64,000 nt of DNA, from positions 1,781,506 through 1,845,505 of the forward strand of contig NW_003101677.1 in NCBI RefSeq assembly GCF_000003855.2, given 5' to 3'. The DNA is from Blastomyces gilchristii SLH14081 (taxonomy: Eukaryota; Ascomycota; Eurotiomycetes; Onygenales; Ajellomycetaceae). The notes beneath the pieces were generated by a model. That model was not told where the DNA came from. It did no database searches and saw nothing but the letters and a program-made list of their open reading frames with translations. Made by a program: the position numbers and the translations under genes. Below are positions 1 to 12,217 of this stretch, piece by piece (position 1 is the stretch's first letter; every line of letters begins with the position of its first letter).

Positions 1-1645
1 TTCTTCGATTTTGAGGTTGGGATTTTTGGACTTTTTTTTAGCTGGATTCGATTGGATAAGATTGAACTGGGATGGCATTGAAGGATGGATGGATGGATTG
101 GTTGACTGATTGATGAAATATGAACGTGCAAAACATCTGAGATATAGGCAGATAGGGCGGAGCCTCTCATTTTTTTTATTTTATTTTTTTTTGATTTTTC
201 TTCCCCGTCTCGCTTTTCCCCTGTTGGTATTCTTCTGCTCATCGTCGGTGATTTAGGGATTTAGCGAACCGTTTTTTATTCTTTTTGTTCTTTTCCCCTC
301 CTCTGTACCCTACCATTCTCTCTCCCTCTTCATCATTGTTATCTTTATCTCGCCGTCTCCTTTCCTAAGCCTCTATTCCTATTCCCTCTTCCCTTTCTAT
401 CTAATCTTCCACCCATCCAAGGCGGCTTTGGCTTTTATTAATGTAGGTCGATTGGGTGCTTTTTGCTTTGGCTTTTGCGTTGTTCATCTTCCCGGTGACC
501 TCCCATTTTCTTCCTGCTGGTCCACCAGAGGACCTTGTAACGATAAAAACTGAATGCTTTTTCTTTCTATATCCTTCATATACTTCATCAATCTCAGCGT
601 GAAAATTCCCAGTTACGTTAGTAAAAAGGCAAAAACTCAATGACTTCTCTTCTATTCTCATTTTGAATTAAATGTAACCCCTCTCTCTATACGGTATATC
701 GCCCGCCGCTTACCTAGGTGCTCCCATCTCTCCTAGGATAGCTATAGTTATGTGTACACATGGGTAACTGTAAGTTAGCAGAAGATGCTCGCGTTGATGA
801 AAGAGTATCAATTAGCTTGGAAAGTGGTAAATTATTTTCACCTTTCCATTGACACTAGCATAACTCTACCTTTCATCTTTTTTATGTATTTACAGATGGT
901 AACCAGGGGATATACATATAAGCCCACAACCACGTTTCCCTGTTCCATTTCTCGTAACATTATCATTCATTTAATAATCCATCCCATCCCGCCCGATCAT
1001 CCGTATACCTCCATCTATATTTGCTAAATAAGAATAATGAAAAAAAAAAAAAAAGAAGAAGAAGGAAGAAGGCTCTCTACCCCTTTCCCACCCTCCTCTC
1101 TCCCTCGCGTCCCCTGCTCCGCACCATCCAGCCCACCCCACATCTCAAATAAAAAAAGAGCGCAATTGATCGTTGAAGATACATATATAATAATAAGAAA
1201 AAAAAAAATTCGTTCCACATCTCTTCTACTACGGGAACCCTATATCCCACCCCCTGCTTCTCGCCTCCTGAACATGAAAATAAAATAGCAAAACACACGG
1301 GCGCTCGATACAAAAACAAAACATAAAACATTCGAACCGCATGAAGATTTTATGTACCTTGAGTATAATTATATCCCAGCCCTATCCATATACGTATATA
1401 TATATGTTGCATAGCCGTAGTAAGTATATAACAAGAGCGATCACAGATAAACAAAGAGAAGACGGCGTAGGGTGTTAGGCGAGTCAGACAGATATTTTGA
1501 TCCATCATCGACAGGGATGGAACGTTGAAGTCCTTAGTCGATGATCAGGGTTCGGGGGTTGCCAGAAAAAAGCTGTTTTTTTTGGGCATTATTTCTTTCC
1601 AACCCTCTTCCTTCCAGCAGCGGATGGGATGGAAGAGAGGGCGAC
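1..1645. other. Intergenic region at the left edge, no gene seen
   Basis: No open frame here has recognisable protein features; the small frames are low-complexity translations. The stretch is T- and CT-rich at 150-400 and A/T-rich with poly-A at 1040-1210. The part next to 1645 is probably the 3' untranslated region of the minus-strand OPI3 gene. Genes with exons beyond the left edge cannot be excluded. Confidence 0.5.
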
Positions 1646-2674
1646 TCAAGCGCGCTTGCCGCCTTTCTTGGACTTGGCGCGGTCTCGTTCGCGCTGTGCG
1701 TAGATTTCGGCGGTGAAGGGACTGTGTTGGGTGACGGTTATTAGCTGTTAATTCTGATCCGGGGATAAAATTTGTAGATGGGAAGGCAGCATAATAAGGG
1801 GTAAAAAAAAGGGGGGGAGGAGGAGGAGGAGGAGGAAGAGGAGGAGGAGGAGAGGGGGGCACTCACTCTTCCCACTTCAATGCAATCCAGTAGCACACAA
1901 ACACCTCAAGCGTCAGTAGCAAACCGGCCACTTTCCCTTTATACAACGCCACGGCCAAAAAGCTCATGGTGCTACCCCAGTACATTGGCGAACCAGTGAC
2001 ATTGAAGGGGAACCCGGTCACAGGCGCATCCATCAGGATCCCAAAGTAATCGCCCAGATACGTGCCCGTGAGGCCCAGGGCCCACATGCTGGAGAGCACG
2101 AGCGTGTTCCCCGCGGCAAAGAGGCCATAGGCGAGATACGGCTGGGTGACGGGCTGGTAGAAAGGTTGGTCGGCCAGCGCCTGGTTGTAGAGGTGGTCGC
2201 GGAATATGCCGAGGGAGAAGATGGCGAAGGCGAGGGCGTAGCAGCCGTTGTAGGCACTGCCGAAGATGCGGGTTAGGAAGTGGTTGCGGTATTCTGTTGT
2301 TTCGTTGTTATTTTTATATTCTCTCATTTATGAAGTGGAGTACATGTATATGCGCTGCTCTAGGCAGATTTTTTGAATATTTTGTTACTTGGGGGGCCGC
2401 AGGACGGACCTTGACGGGCGACGATGCTGTGGTTGGCACATTGGTTAGCTCTATATAACTCTTACGGCATACCTCTTTTCTTTTTGTCTGCTCGATCAGG
2501 GAGGTTCTTACTTCCAGAAGATGGGATTGAACGCTATGGCGACGGCAGCCACTGTTGTTGGGGCCAGGTTTCAGAGGTTAGTCTTAGTAAGTATGATATG
2601 GTTGAAAGTGGGTACAAATTCTTACAATGTAGGCTTTTTTGGGAGAAATCGACATAATCTGAGAGGGAGGACAT
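1646..2674 (-). CDS. opi3: Phosphatidyl-N-methylethanolamine N-methyltransferase (OPI3 type)
   Basis: Five exons give 202 residues: 2674-2626, 2551-2512, 2426-2410 (only 17 nt), 2293-1867 and 1721-1646. All introns are GT..AG and the frame is kept throughout. The family carries out the last two S-adenosylmethionine-dependent methylations from phosphatidylethanolamine to phosphatidylcholine in the ER membrane; yeast Opi3 is 206 residues. The protein reads through conserved OPI3 blocks: FNPIFWNIVAR near residue 25, then GCYALAFAIFSLGI, GTYLGDYFGILM, VTGFPFNV and KWEDPFTAEIYAQR, with a basic tail. Several hydrophobic spans fit a multipass protein. The ATG at 2327, which opens the longest single frame, lies in intron 3 and is not the start. 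The last intron (1722-1866) holds a long pyrimidine-rich repeat on the coding strand. Function is inferred from family similarity; the identification is strong. Confidence 0.93.
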
Positions 2675-3509
2675 TTTCGGGATAACCGTCCTTGGGATCA
2701 AGGTGAGGTAAGTAGAGAGGGGATTCGGTTAGGAGGAATTACTTTGTCGGAGGATTGGAAAATTACTGATGTTTTTGTTGTTTTGTTTTTTCTTTTTTTG
2801 TGTTGTGCCTGGGAAGTTAACTAGGTTAGTCGCGAGTGATTTGGTAGTTATGACGTTGGTTTGTATGCGGAGTTGGTGATTGTATGGGTACAAACAGGGC
2901 AGCGTACTTACTTCTGCAGAGGTTTTGACTGGGGCTGGGTAGAGAGATATATGACTTCGATTAATTATTTTTAAAATATCTTCTATTTTGCATCGCATTT
3001 CTCACCAGATATATATAATAATATTATCATCTATACAAAGACAACTTTTACCACATCATCTCGGCGATCTGATAAGCAGAACTTACATAAGCAGCGTCTT
3101 CTCTCCACGGCCCAAAGAGGAAATGCCAGACTCCCGGACTTCAACTTCAACTTTTATAATTTGGTTAAGGGAAGTTAATTAAGTTAGTGCTTCACATGCC
3201 ACAGTCACTTTCTTAGCCTTGGACCATTAGTCCCCTTCTGCTGCTACTACTAGCCGGGCTAATTCATGTTTTAATTCTGCTACCTAGGAATGCTGCCACG
3301 CTCCCATGTGCTGACCGCTATCCATACGTAACTGAGCATTCACCGCACTATCCAAGCTAACTAGCGTCGTTGTTGTTGTTGTTGAGGGTCCGAGAAAAAA
3401 GGAGAAGAGAGAACACAAAGAAAAAGCGAGCGAGGAATGCCTCTGCTGCATTATTCCCTTTCATGAAGTTGTCAAATTGACAGCATGGGGTCAGCTTGTG
3501 CTGGGGAGA
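2675..3509. promoter_or_regulatory. Divergent intergenic region between OPI3 and the MDM1-like gene
   Basis: The 835 bp separate two start codons pointing away from each other, so both promoters must lie here. A (GTT)n microsatellite is at about 3369-3383 and a purine-rich leader precedes the plus-strand gene. A minus-strand frame around 2729-2998 holds a perfect GTAAGT donor-like site at about 2907-2912, which could belong to a 5' untranslated exon of OPI3. No specific operator could be assigned. Confidence 0.4.
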
Positions 3510-6500
3510 ATGGCCCTAAGTCGCCGTGACCTTACCATCGCCAGCTTGAGCGGCTTTATCGCATGGGGTTTGGCCGTGCGCTGGCTCCCCGTGCTTCGCT
3601 ACATCGGATACGCCTTCGTCGTTGGTCTCTCTATCGCCGCCGCTTGCCTGGGTGCCGTTGTCCTTTTGACCGTGCGAAGTGGAAATGAGTGGAGAGCAAA
3701 TAAAGCCAGTTTGGCTGGCACTTCCGTCGCCTTCCTCTCCCCCGATAAATGGGAACAAGATGTCAGGATATACGAGAAGAGCGTGGATTATCGCCCCGAC
3801 CCGTTGTACCCTCGGTCGTTCCTTGTTTCCGAAGCGCTTAGTGAGCTCCTCGACCTCGCGCTAAGGGATTTTGTTTCATCATGGTATCAGGATATAAGCG
3901 GCAATCCAAGATTTATCAGTGAAGTTGATCGAGGGATAAGAGCTGTGCTAGGAAATTTAAGGGACAGGCTGCTCAGGGAAGACCTGGTGGAAATCCTAGT
4001 ATCCCGGATTGTCCCGATTTTGACGAGCCACTTCAGGGATTTCGACAAAGCTGAGAGGGCAGTTCGAGGTAGAAACCTGTCGCGCACCGTGACTGAATCG
4101 GAGGAGCTGGAGATTGCAATTGCGAGTAGATACAGAGATGGAAATCTACATCCTGCCATATCTCTATCCTCGTTCTCGGACCCAAAACAGGTTCAGCAAG
4201 AGCACCTCCGCAAGCTAGTTGTCACACTTCTCCCACAACTGCTGCCAGAAGGTTTAATGAACAGCCGGGCGGTTGCCGTTTTGATCAGGGAGATTGTCAC
4301 CTGTGCCGTGCTATACCCGTTGATGTCGCTGCTCTCCGACCCTGATACTTGGAACCAGCTGATGGAAGCCTATGCGCGCACAGCATTGCAAGACCGCAAG
4401 ACAGTGCGGAAACTGCGTGCAGCCCTGGACCAACATGCCTCGCCGGCTCCAAAGACTAAACAAAACCAAACATTCCCCAGGCTAAGGCCGGGCGATAGTG
4501 AAAGAGAATTTGAGCGGTTTGTCCGAGTTATTCGGCGATGCAACATCTTGTCAGATGCGAGGAGGTTCAGAAGCCAAATTGCCAGCCAACTGAAACGGGA
4601 GAGCATGGTCGAAGGCCAAGACCAGGTTTATCTACGCCGCCTGGAAACAGGGAAGCGGGTTTTAGATCAGAAGGTTTCGAAGCTTTCAGCGCTCTCTGGC
4701 CAGTCAAAGACTACTCCCGTAAATCCAGTTGATCTCCGCTACAGTTACATTTCGAATCCTCAAGAAGTATCGTTGGTGGATGTTATGCACAATGCAGCCG
4801 GGCTTTCATACTTTATGGAGTATATGGATCGTCTGAACCTCATGTCCCTAGTCCAGTTTTGGGTCGTCGTTGACGGGGTCCGAAATCCTCTTGAAGATGA
4901 CTTTGGTGATGACACCCCCTCTAACGCTGTGACATGGACAACGGCCGATAGGAACGATGTCGTGCTGATCAGCGAGCAGCATCTGTCGAAGCCTGAGTTA
5001 CGGGTTCCCCCTGAATCTAGACAGGCCGTGAAAGACTTCATCAACGCTGGAAAGCGAGCTACCCCAGCACAATACCGCAAAGCACGAACGGTCATTCTCA
5101 CGACACAAACATCTGTTTTACTTGAAATGCAAAATAAATACTATCCTGACTTTAAAAAGTCGGATCTCTACTATAAATACTTGGCTTCTGATGAAGCTGC
5201 TTCCGCCTCCGCCTCTATCCCCCACCCGGAACGGCCGACTATCAACCGATCAGCAGGCTCCGAAGGCTCTGAACGGCGCCCGCTTCCGCCCCTTATAGGC
5301 CGCGCAGCTTCCCCGCAGTCAAACACAAAACCAAACGATCTATTACGAGCGGCTGTTTCTACAACCGATTTATTGAAATCCTCTAAACATCTAAATGACT
5401 CTCACTTCCTCCGGCGATCACTAGACTCGGATCGAGCTCCGTTGTTCGATGATGACCCGGAAACCGACCCTCTAGTAGCATCGACCCAGAGTATCGGAAA
5501 AGATTCTCAGAATGGGGATGGAGGGGACGGTCACTCCCGTCGTGTAATAGAAACTATGGAAGCCGCTTTGAATGATATTATTACCAACGAGCCGAATGAT
5601 TCGAGACTAGAAGACACAAAAAGCTCCCTTTTACATCCGAGCAGAGATCAAGATTCATCAAGGAGTTCATTGGAGTCTCCACAACTTGACAACGGTCCAG
5701 CGGGGGAGAAGGGAAAACCAAGTATTGCTTCATTGGGCCTTGTTAATACCTCGTCTAGGATTGGAGTATTTGCCGATAACGACCTATTTTCAGACGAGGA
5801 AAAGTTTATCGAGGATGAATATGCAGACCCAGAGACACAAGAGGATGAAAAAGATCCTGCGGAAGAGATCCATGAAGCGGCGCCTGGCGATCTTGGTTTG
5901 GCTGAAGCTATATCTGCTTTGACATCTGATATAGAAAAGCTCATCGCTCAAGAGGCTGTTGTTGACACTCTCACCAGAAAGGCGGAATTAACTAATAATA
6001 CCGCAGAGTTGCGTATATTAAGGAAATCCAAGTCGAGTCTTCAGCGTGAACTTCGCCGGAAGGAGATGCAGAGGCAGCAATACATTATCCAGGAAAGCGA
6101 TAATAGTCTGTACGGGCGGTCCACTGTCCAAATCAAATCCATAATGGTTGGGAAGGAGGAGGATGGAAGGGAATACGCATTGTGTATGTCAGCCTTTAGG
6201 ATTCGCACTCTACTGAAATTGACATAAAATTGCTAACCAAACCCAGACCTTATCGAGGTACAGAGGAATTCGGGAGACCAGATGTCCGCTGCGTCCTGGG
6301 CAATTCCTCGCCGTTATAGCGAATTCCATGAACTCCACCACCGACTACGAATGAGATACCCCTCCGTCCGCAACCTAGAATTCCCCCGCCGACGCATGGT
6401 AATGAAACTCCAAAAGGACTTCCTCCACAAACGCCGTCTCGCCCTCGAAGCCTACCTCCAGCAACTTCTCCTCCTCCCCGAGGTATGTCGAAGCCGTGAT

Positions 6501-7376
6501 CTGCGTGCATTCCTATCCCAACGCGCCATCATCGCCTCCGATGATTCCAACCACCACCCTCCCCACCATGATCTCCACGAAGAAAACAAAGACCTCGTCA
6601 CGCGGATCTACAACTCCGTCGCCGATGGCATGGACGATTTCCTAGGAAACATCACCGTCCTCGACCAGCTCTCAACAGCAGGTCAAAACCTCATCTCCGC
6701 CGCCACAAACCAACTTGCGACCACCAACACCAACACCCCCACCACGCAACCCGACCACCTCCTCATAAACCCCGAAGACTCCGTCACCGCTGCCGAAGCC
6801 GAAGCCGAACTTAACGCCTTCGAAGACCGCGAACTAGAACCCTTTGTGAAACCCATTTGCGACATGTTTCTCGAAATCTTCGAGCTGAACAGGGGCAACA
6901 ACTGGCTGCGCGGGCGTGCTGTCGTCGTCGTCCTCCACCAGCTTCTCGGCGGCACCGTGGAGCGCAAGGTGCGCGAGTCCGCCCGCGCGCTCGTGCATGA
7001 TTCGTCGTTGCTGCGCTATATCAATCTGGCGAAGGACACGTTGTGGCCTATTACCGCTCCTGCCCCTGCTCCTGCTGGCGATGGTGCTGCCGGTGCAGTT
7101 GCAGGCGGTGAAGGATTTCGTAAGTTACGCGAAGCGAAGCCGCGGAGTTTAGCAGAGAAGATGAAAAGTCGTACGGAGGCGAGTGTTATGCTTGCGACGC
7201 TGGTGCCGGATCTTGCGGCGAGCGTGGTTGGGAGGGCGAATGCGCAAGCGGCAGCGAGGAGGCTGTTTGCAACGACGAATAATCAGAGGTTGAATGCGCA
7301 TTTGGTTTTCACGATTTTGGATGAGGTTGTGTTTGTGTTGTTTGGGGGTGGGGGTGGGGGTGGGGGAGTTAGATGA
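3510..7376 (+). CDS. MDM1-like sorting nexin: PXA, RGS, PX and Nexin-C domains
   Basis: Two exons, 3510-6183 and 6247-7376 with a 63-nt GT..AG intron, give 1267 residues. The first in-frame ATG is 3510; the open frame runs slightly upstream without an ATG. Residues about 20-55 contain hydrophobic membrane segments. A PXA domain follows (about 95-280), then an RGS-like domain (about 420-565), a long acidic Ser/Asp-rich linker, a PX phosphoinositide-binding domain spanning the intron (about 865-990, with RRYSEFHELHHRL and the basic FPRRRMVMKL stretch) and a C-terminal nexin domain (about 1085-1250). This order is that of yeast Mdm1 and animal SNX13/14/25, which anchor in the ER and bind the vacuole or endosome or lipid droplets by PX. 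An ER-vacuole tether role is inferred. The protein ends in eight glycines from a GGGGGT-type repeat, an oddity of low-complexity origin. Confidence 0.9.
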
Positions 7377-8404
7377 GATTACAATTATTGTAGAGGAAGA
7401 GAGGGGGAGCTTTTGGTAGTGTAGGAGGTTGTGTTTGTATGAGAAAATGTGATAATGCCATGAGTAATGTGTGAATGTGGATACATATAACTGACAAGTC
7501 CTGGACTTAATTCTTTTATTTTTATTTTTATATTTTTTTTTCCCCGTTCGCGTCTATTTTTGCAGCGGTGGTTTCCATCTATCTGAACAATGTCTTTATT
7601 TTCTTCCCTTCTTCATTTTTCTTTTCCTTAATTCACTTTCGCCCTAGGCCCTCCTTGCCAGGCTTCGATTTCCGTCCCAATTTATACTCACTTCTCCATA
7701 GTTAAGAATTCATATGAGAAACTCCTTTCTCACTAAATCCCATTACAACTAAATAGGTGCAGTAAGGTTCCCTCCGCCACCCCCTTTTTCCCCGAAGATT
7801 GGAAAAATAGATGCGCAATAGCTTGAAGCTCTGGAAGTTAGATATGACTCCAAATATATTCTTTCTTATCCCCGAGCAAGTTTAAAACCTTCATTTAAGG
7901 TAAGTAGGTAGGTAGGTACCTTGTCGGGGCCTTTCGCTGTCAGAATTTGATTCTCCACTCTAGTCCCTCTCCAGCTAACAGCGGAATCAAAAACAACCAA
8001 AGCCCAGGCCAGACATAGCTTGTTAAACGATGATTGAGCCATCCGGTTTTCACTCTTGATGACACATGTGGCTGCAAGGTTATCACACATATCACTTTAC
8101 ATTAAAGTCCCCAATCAATCATTTTGCTACATGTACTATACATGTATGTACATTGACCCCCACATTTGGTTCTGTGGCGAGCTACAGTCACCTCGCGCAT
8201 GCGCATGTAGCAGTGTCTTCTCTTCTGCCAGCCGCCCCCCTTCTCAGACCTTACCTCCAGCGGACACCATTTTAAGCCAAATCATCCAACTGTCGTGAGT
8301 AAGTGATTTGAATTGGTGTACACCGGTGCTAATGGCCTCAGGTATAGTGAGCTGCTACAAAATTGCTAAGCTGAGCCTCACATCAGGCTTTTTGCCTGCG
8401 CATA
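7377..8404. other. Intergenic region, 3' side of MDM1-like gene
   Basis: T-rich stretches at 7510-7640 probably belong to the 3' untranslated region and terminator of the upstream gene. An 8-bp palindrome-like cluster of ACATGTA words lies at 8131-8152. No gene was recognised. Confidence 0.45.
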
Positions 8405-11072
8405 ATGGCCTCCGTGAAGGCCTTAGAAAGCCGCTACCACTAGACCAAAGGATGGATCGCAGCACTTCCACTGGAACTTGCAGCGGCAACTGCGATGCTT
8501 GATGAGTAGCACGGAAAGACGCTCGATTTCGCGCAGTCTCCGTCGGACAGGAACTCCTACACCTGGGGGGCCGAGTTGGGGAGCACAACGTGGTTATGGC
8601 ATCGCTTGCAGCGGGGGTGTATGGCAGCACCTCAGCGACAACTACTGCAATGTCCATGCTGTCTTCCTTTCCGCAGGTCCAGTTCGGGCTCATGGTAGGC
8701 ATTGGGGCTGCGGTCCCAAGGCTGGAATGCGGCTATGATATCCGACTTGGTGACATTGTCGTTAGCCAGCCTGATGGGCAAAACGGCGGAGTCCAGTATG
8801 ATCTTAAAAAGGCAAAGAAAGGAGGTCTTTTCGAGCGCAAGGAAATTCTCAACATGCCGCCGGAAGTCCACCTCAACGCACTGGCTAAGCTGCAGGCTCA
8901 GCATGAAATCTGACCGTCGAAAGTTGCTGAATTTCTTGAAGAGATGGGGGGCAGGAATCATCGCATGTCCAAGTCGACACCCGGTTGACCTGGTTATGTA
9001 CACCAGGGAAAAGAGAATGACCGGTTCTTCAAAGCATCCTATTCACATATTGATGGCTTCGGCTGCAGCAACTGCGATTCCGACCAGGAAATCCAGCGAG
9101 ATAATCGGGATTCCACCGAGCCAGAGATTCACTACGGCATCATTGGAGCTGCTTTCTGTCATTCCAGCACAGATGATAGCCACGACGACTAAAGCAACGG
9201 ACGCTCTTAAGGAGTTCTACTTCTGTGGCCGGGTGAACGTGCTCGAAAGTATCCAAACGATCCTGAATCTGACGATGCTAGAGAACAAAAATCATCCGTG
9301 CCGTCGGACAATGGTTATTTTTCAAGGCATTGGTGGAATTGGAAAGACCCAGACAGCCCTTGAATACGTCCGTCGCAACAGAAATATCTATAGCACAGTC
9401 TTCTGGGTTGATATCAGCAACGCAAGTAGATTGACGTCAGTGCCAATCGAATCATGGACGAATTGATAACTCATTATGCGAAGAAGTACCCCGGAGAAGA
9501 GAAGTTTGGTAGTATTGCAGCAGACCTTCAGATTCCGGGGCAAATCGATCGTCAGGGCCAGCTGAGAGGAAATGCTGCCAAATCTCCGTGGCAGTGTGTA
9601 CGTAAATGGCTCGCGAGGGATGCGAATATCGGGTGGTGTCTTGTCGTCGACGGAATCAACGACGAGGCAGACGGGGACCGTATGCTGGAATTGCTTCCCG
9701 CTTGCGATCATGGACACATCATTGCTACGTCTAGGGTACGTTTATCCGACTTCAAGATCATTGAAATCCCAGAGCTGGAGGAGCAGTTTTCTGTGAAGAT
9801 GCTTCTAGATCGCCGGGTAGATTCTCTTAAAGATGGAGACGAAGGTAGTTCTCCCCCGCGGGTTGGTGGCCCCCCCCTATTTATTTTCTTTGGAATCATT
9901 GTCCCCATGGAGTGGTTAAAGTCACTCACCATCAATAGCAAAACCCGCAGCAGAACAAGTTGCAGAAATGATCGGATACCTTCCACTTGCCCTTTCCCAA
10001 GCAGCGGCCTACATTAAGAAGAAAGCCCTCAGGCTAGTGCAATACCTAGGCAGACTTCGCAACAACATTGCTCGGCTCATCGGCGAGAAATTCTTGAAGT
10101 TCTCCGGCGGTGTTTTCTCGTGCTGGGAATTATCTATCCAGGAACTCGTCAAATCGTACGCTCACGCCTTTGACTTGCTTCGGCTCTGCTCGTTTTTAAG
10201 CCCAAATGGAATTTCGGAAGAATTACTCTACCGCGGTCTCGAGGCCATCGAGTGCGCTCAAAACGGTAATATAGCCTTCTTCTTCTGTCATAAGTCGAGA
10301 AGCATACACCTCCCCGCCCCGCCCTGCCCCTTTTATTTAAGGATCTTTGTCTTTGATATCACTGACATGTTGTGGAAATAGAACAGTTTCACCTAGAAAC
10401 GCTATAGACGGGCTAGTCACATACTCCTTGATGAAGATAAAAGCCTAGCGGCACTTTATAGAGATGGCGCACGATTGGTCACTTGCTTAGTAGGGTTGGA
10501 TAAAACGGCGACACGCGCGAGTCATGCGAATGGATATACGAACAGGAAATCAGGGCCCAACTGGACCTGTGTTTCAATAAATATGTTCAGAAAGACATTG
10601 TCACGAATGACGCTGTTGCGGCGGATGACAATCTTGCCTGGGCGATTCGCCAGCTGGGGGTGCTTAAGGTTTGGCGGTCAGACAGACGATTGTGTCGCAG
10701 CAGCCCTTCTCAAGCTTTCAATCAGCTTGTATACAAAGAATAAGGAGAAGGAGAAGCTGCCCAACGTTGATGGCCACCCTGACATTGAACTCAGGTTGCT
10801 GTATGCCATGCCATGCGTAGCTTGGCGAAGCTGTTGGTCCTGCACGATGGACTTGGTAGGAGCCCTGAAGAAATCACCCGCTTGCTCGATACCGTTGAGC
10901 GTGGGTACAACAAATTCCGCTAGATGCTGAGCTTCTGAAAATCCAAAACCTGAAGGCATCGCATCTCCGGAACCTGGACGACTTCGACGGGGCGCTGACG
11001 CTGTATCAAACATGCATGGAGAACTGCGCCAGGGTTAACTTATTGAATATTAGCAGCTATGAGTCTGTCTGA
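8405..11072 (+). pseudogene. Broken NLR-type gene: nucleoside phosphorylase-like, NB-ARC and helical-repeat remnants
   Basis: Pieces in changing frames read as one fungal NOD-like receptor. From ATG 8405 the reading SVKALES, then GWIAALPLELAAATAMLDE carries two TAG stops. The frame shifts near 8565 and continues as a phosphorylase-like domain (VYGSTSATTTAMSML, FGLMVGIGAAVP, IRLGDIVVSQP). After a TGA at about 8911 the same frame still reads like coding sequence (FLEEMGGRNHRMS, EIHYGIIGAAF). Another shift leads to the NTPase P-loop GIGGIGKTQTALEYV near 9330-9375, another to WCLVVDGINDEADGDRMLELL and ATSR, then, possibly across an intron near 9845-9934, to IGYLPLALSQAAAYI and LLRLCSFLSPNGISEELL. 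Helical-repeat-like readings follow (LDLCFNKYVQKDI, SLAKLLVLHDGLG, LRNLDDFDGALTLYQTCM) to a TGA at 11070-11072. At least four frameshifts and several stops make a functional product unlikely. Such proteins are heterokaryon-incompatibility or innate-immunity candidates in fungi; that role is family knowledge only. Confidence 0.82.
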
Positions 11073-12217
11073 CCGCATTATTGTTTCTGAACAGTTCCCT
11101 TCAGACCCTTATTTCGAAGGTAGTCAGATTGTGTTGATGTGGTTAGTTTTTATGTAGTCAGTGATTGAACTCTGAATTGTGGTTTTGCGAAAAATCGCTT
11201 ATTCAGCCACACTAGTTAGTGATAGTTAACTAACTAGCTCTAGTAAATAGACCCTGAAAACTATTTTCTATAAAAATTGAATTTCAAACCAACCCACTCC
11301 ACTTCCACTAGATTGCGGGCGCTCTATGGGTTGGGTATTATTTTGTTTAGTTAGTTAGAGCCGGCAACTAACTAACCATAGATCTAAATTAAATATCATC
11401 TTCTTGAAAGAGATTCTTCAATGGATGCATGAACATTAGAATAAATATACTGAAATAGTTAACTACATACCCACACCTCACAAACACAAATCACAAAATA
11501 CAATTTCTTGGAAAGTTAGGGAGTGATATAGCAACTTCAATACTAGCTAGGCTAGGTCCCAAGTTTGATTGACCCGATGTACTGAAACCCCCCCGTCTTC
11601 GTCCCTTCTATTACACGAACATAGAATAGTAATGGAGAGAGATAACCACGACAACGAAGAGAACGACGATGTTGAATAAAGCTGGAGAGTAGAAAAATTC
11701 AGGAAAGTAAAGTAAATATGAAAGAATATATACATGTAAAAAAAAGGGGGAAAGAAAGAACGTTTTCAAAAGACCGCAAGACCTCTCCCTCTATCCCTTT
11801 CTACATTCATACATTCATAAACCAAAAACCCGCTCCCTCTTCCATGCAAGCGGACCACACGATGCAAGTGGTTCAGTGAAGAAAGAGTGGTGGATGAGAT
11901 AAGAGAGGTGTGATGGAAGTCTAGTTAGTTAGTAGTTATCTTTTGAGATACCGAGACAGGGTAAAGAAATGATTAAAACATAGCATCAATGAATGACTAC
12001 CTCAACTTAAATTCCTAGCAAAACTAGCAAAATACTAACTAGAACTAAACCGACGACAAAACAAGAATATGTCTAGCAAATCGAACACATTCATTTCTCA
12101 AGAACTAGTACGGCATAAGTGGGGAGAGAGAGAGAGAGATGGGTGTATGTTAATAGTTAAAATAAAAAGTAGAAAAAGATAAACTCTTTTACCTCTACTT
12201 TACGTCTTTGTGGTAGC
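11073..12217. other. AT-rich intergenic region
   Basis: The stretch is AT-rich, with repeated words of the type AGTTAACTAACTAG near 11220-11240, 11340-11380 and 11455. No gene or RNA was recognised. The right end probably includes the 3' untranslated region of the minus-strand gene that ends at 12218. Confidence 0.45.
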
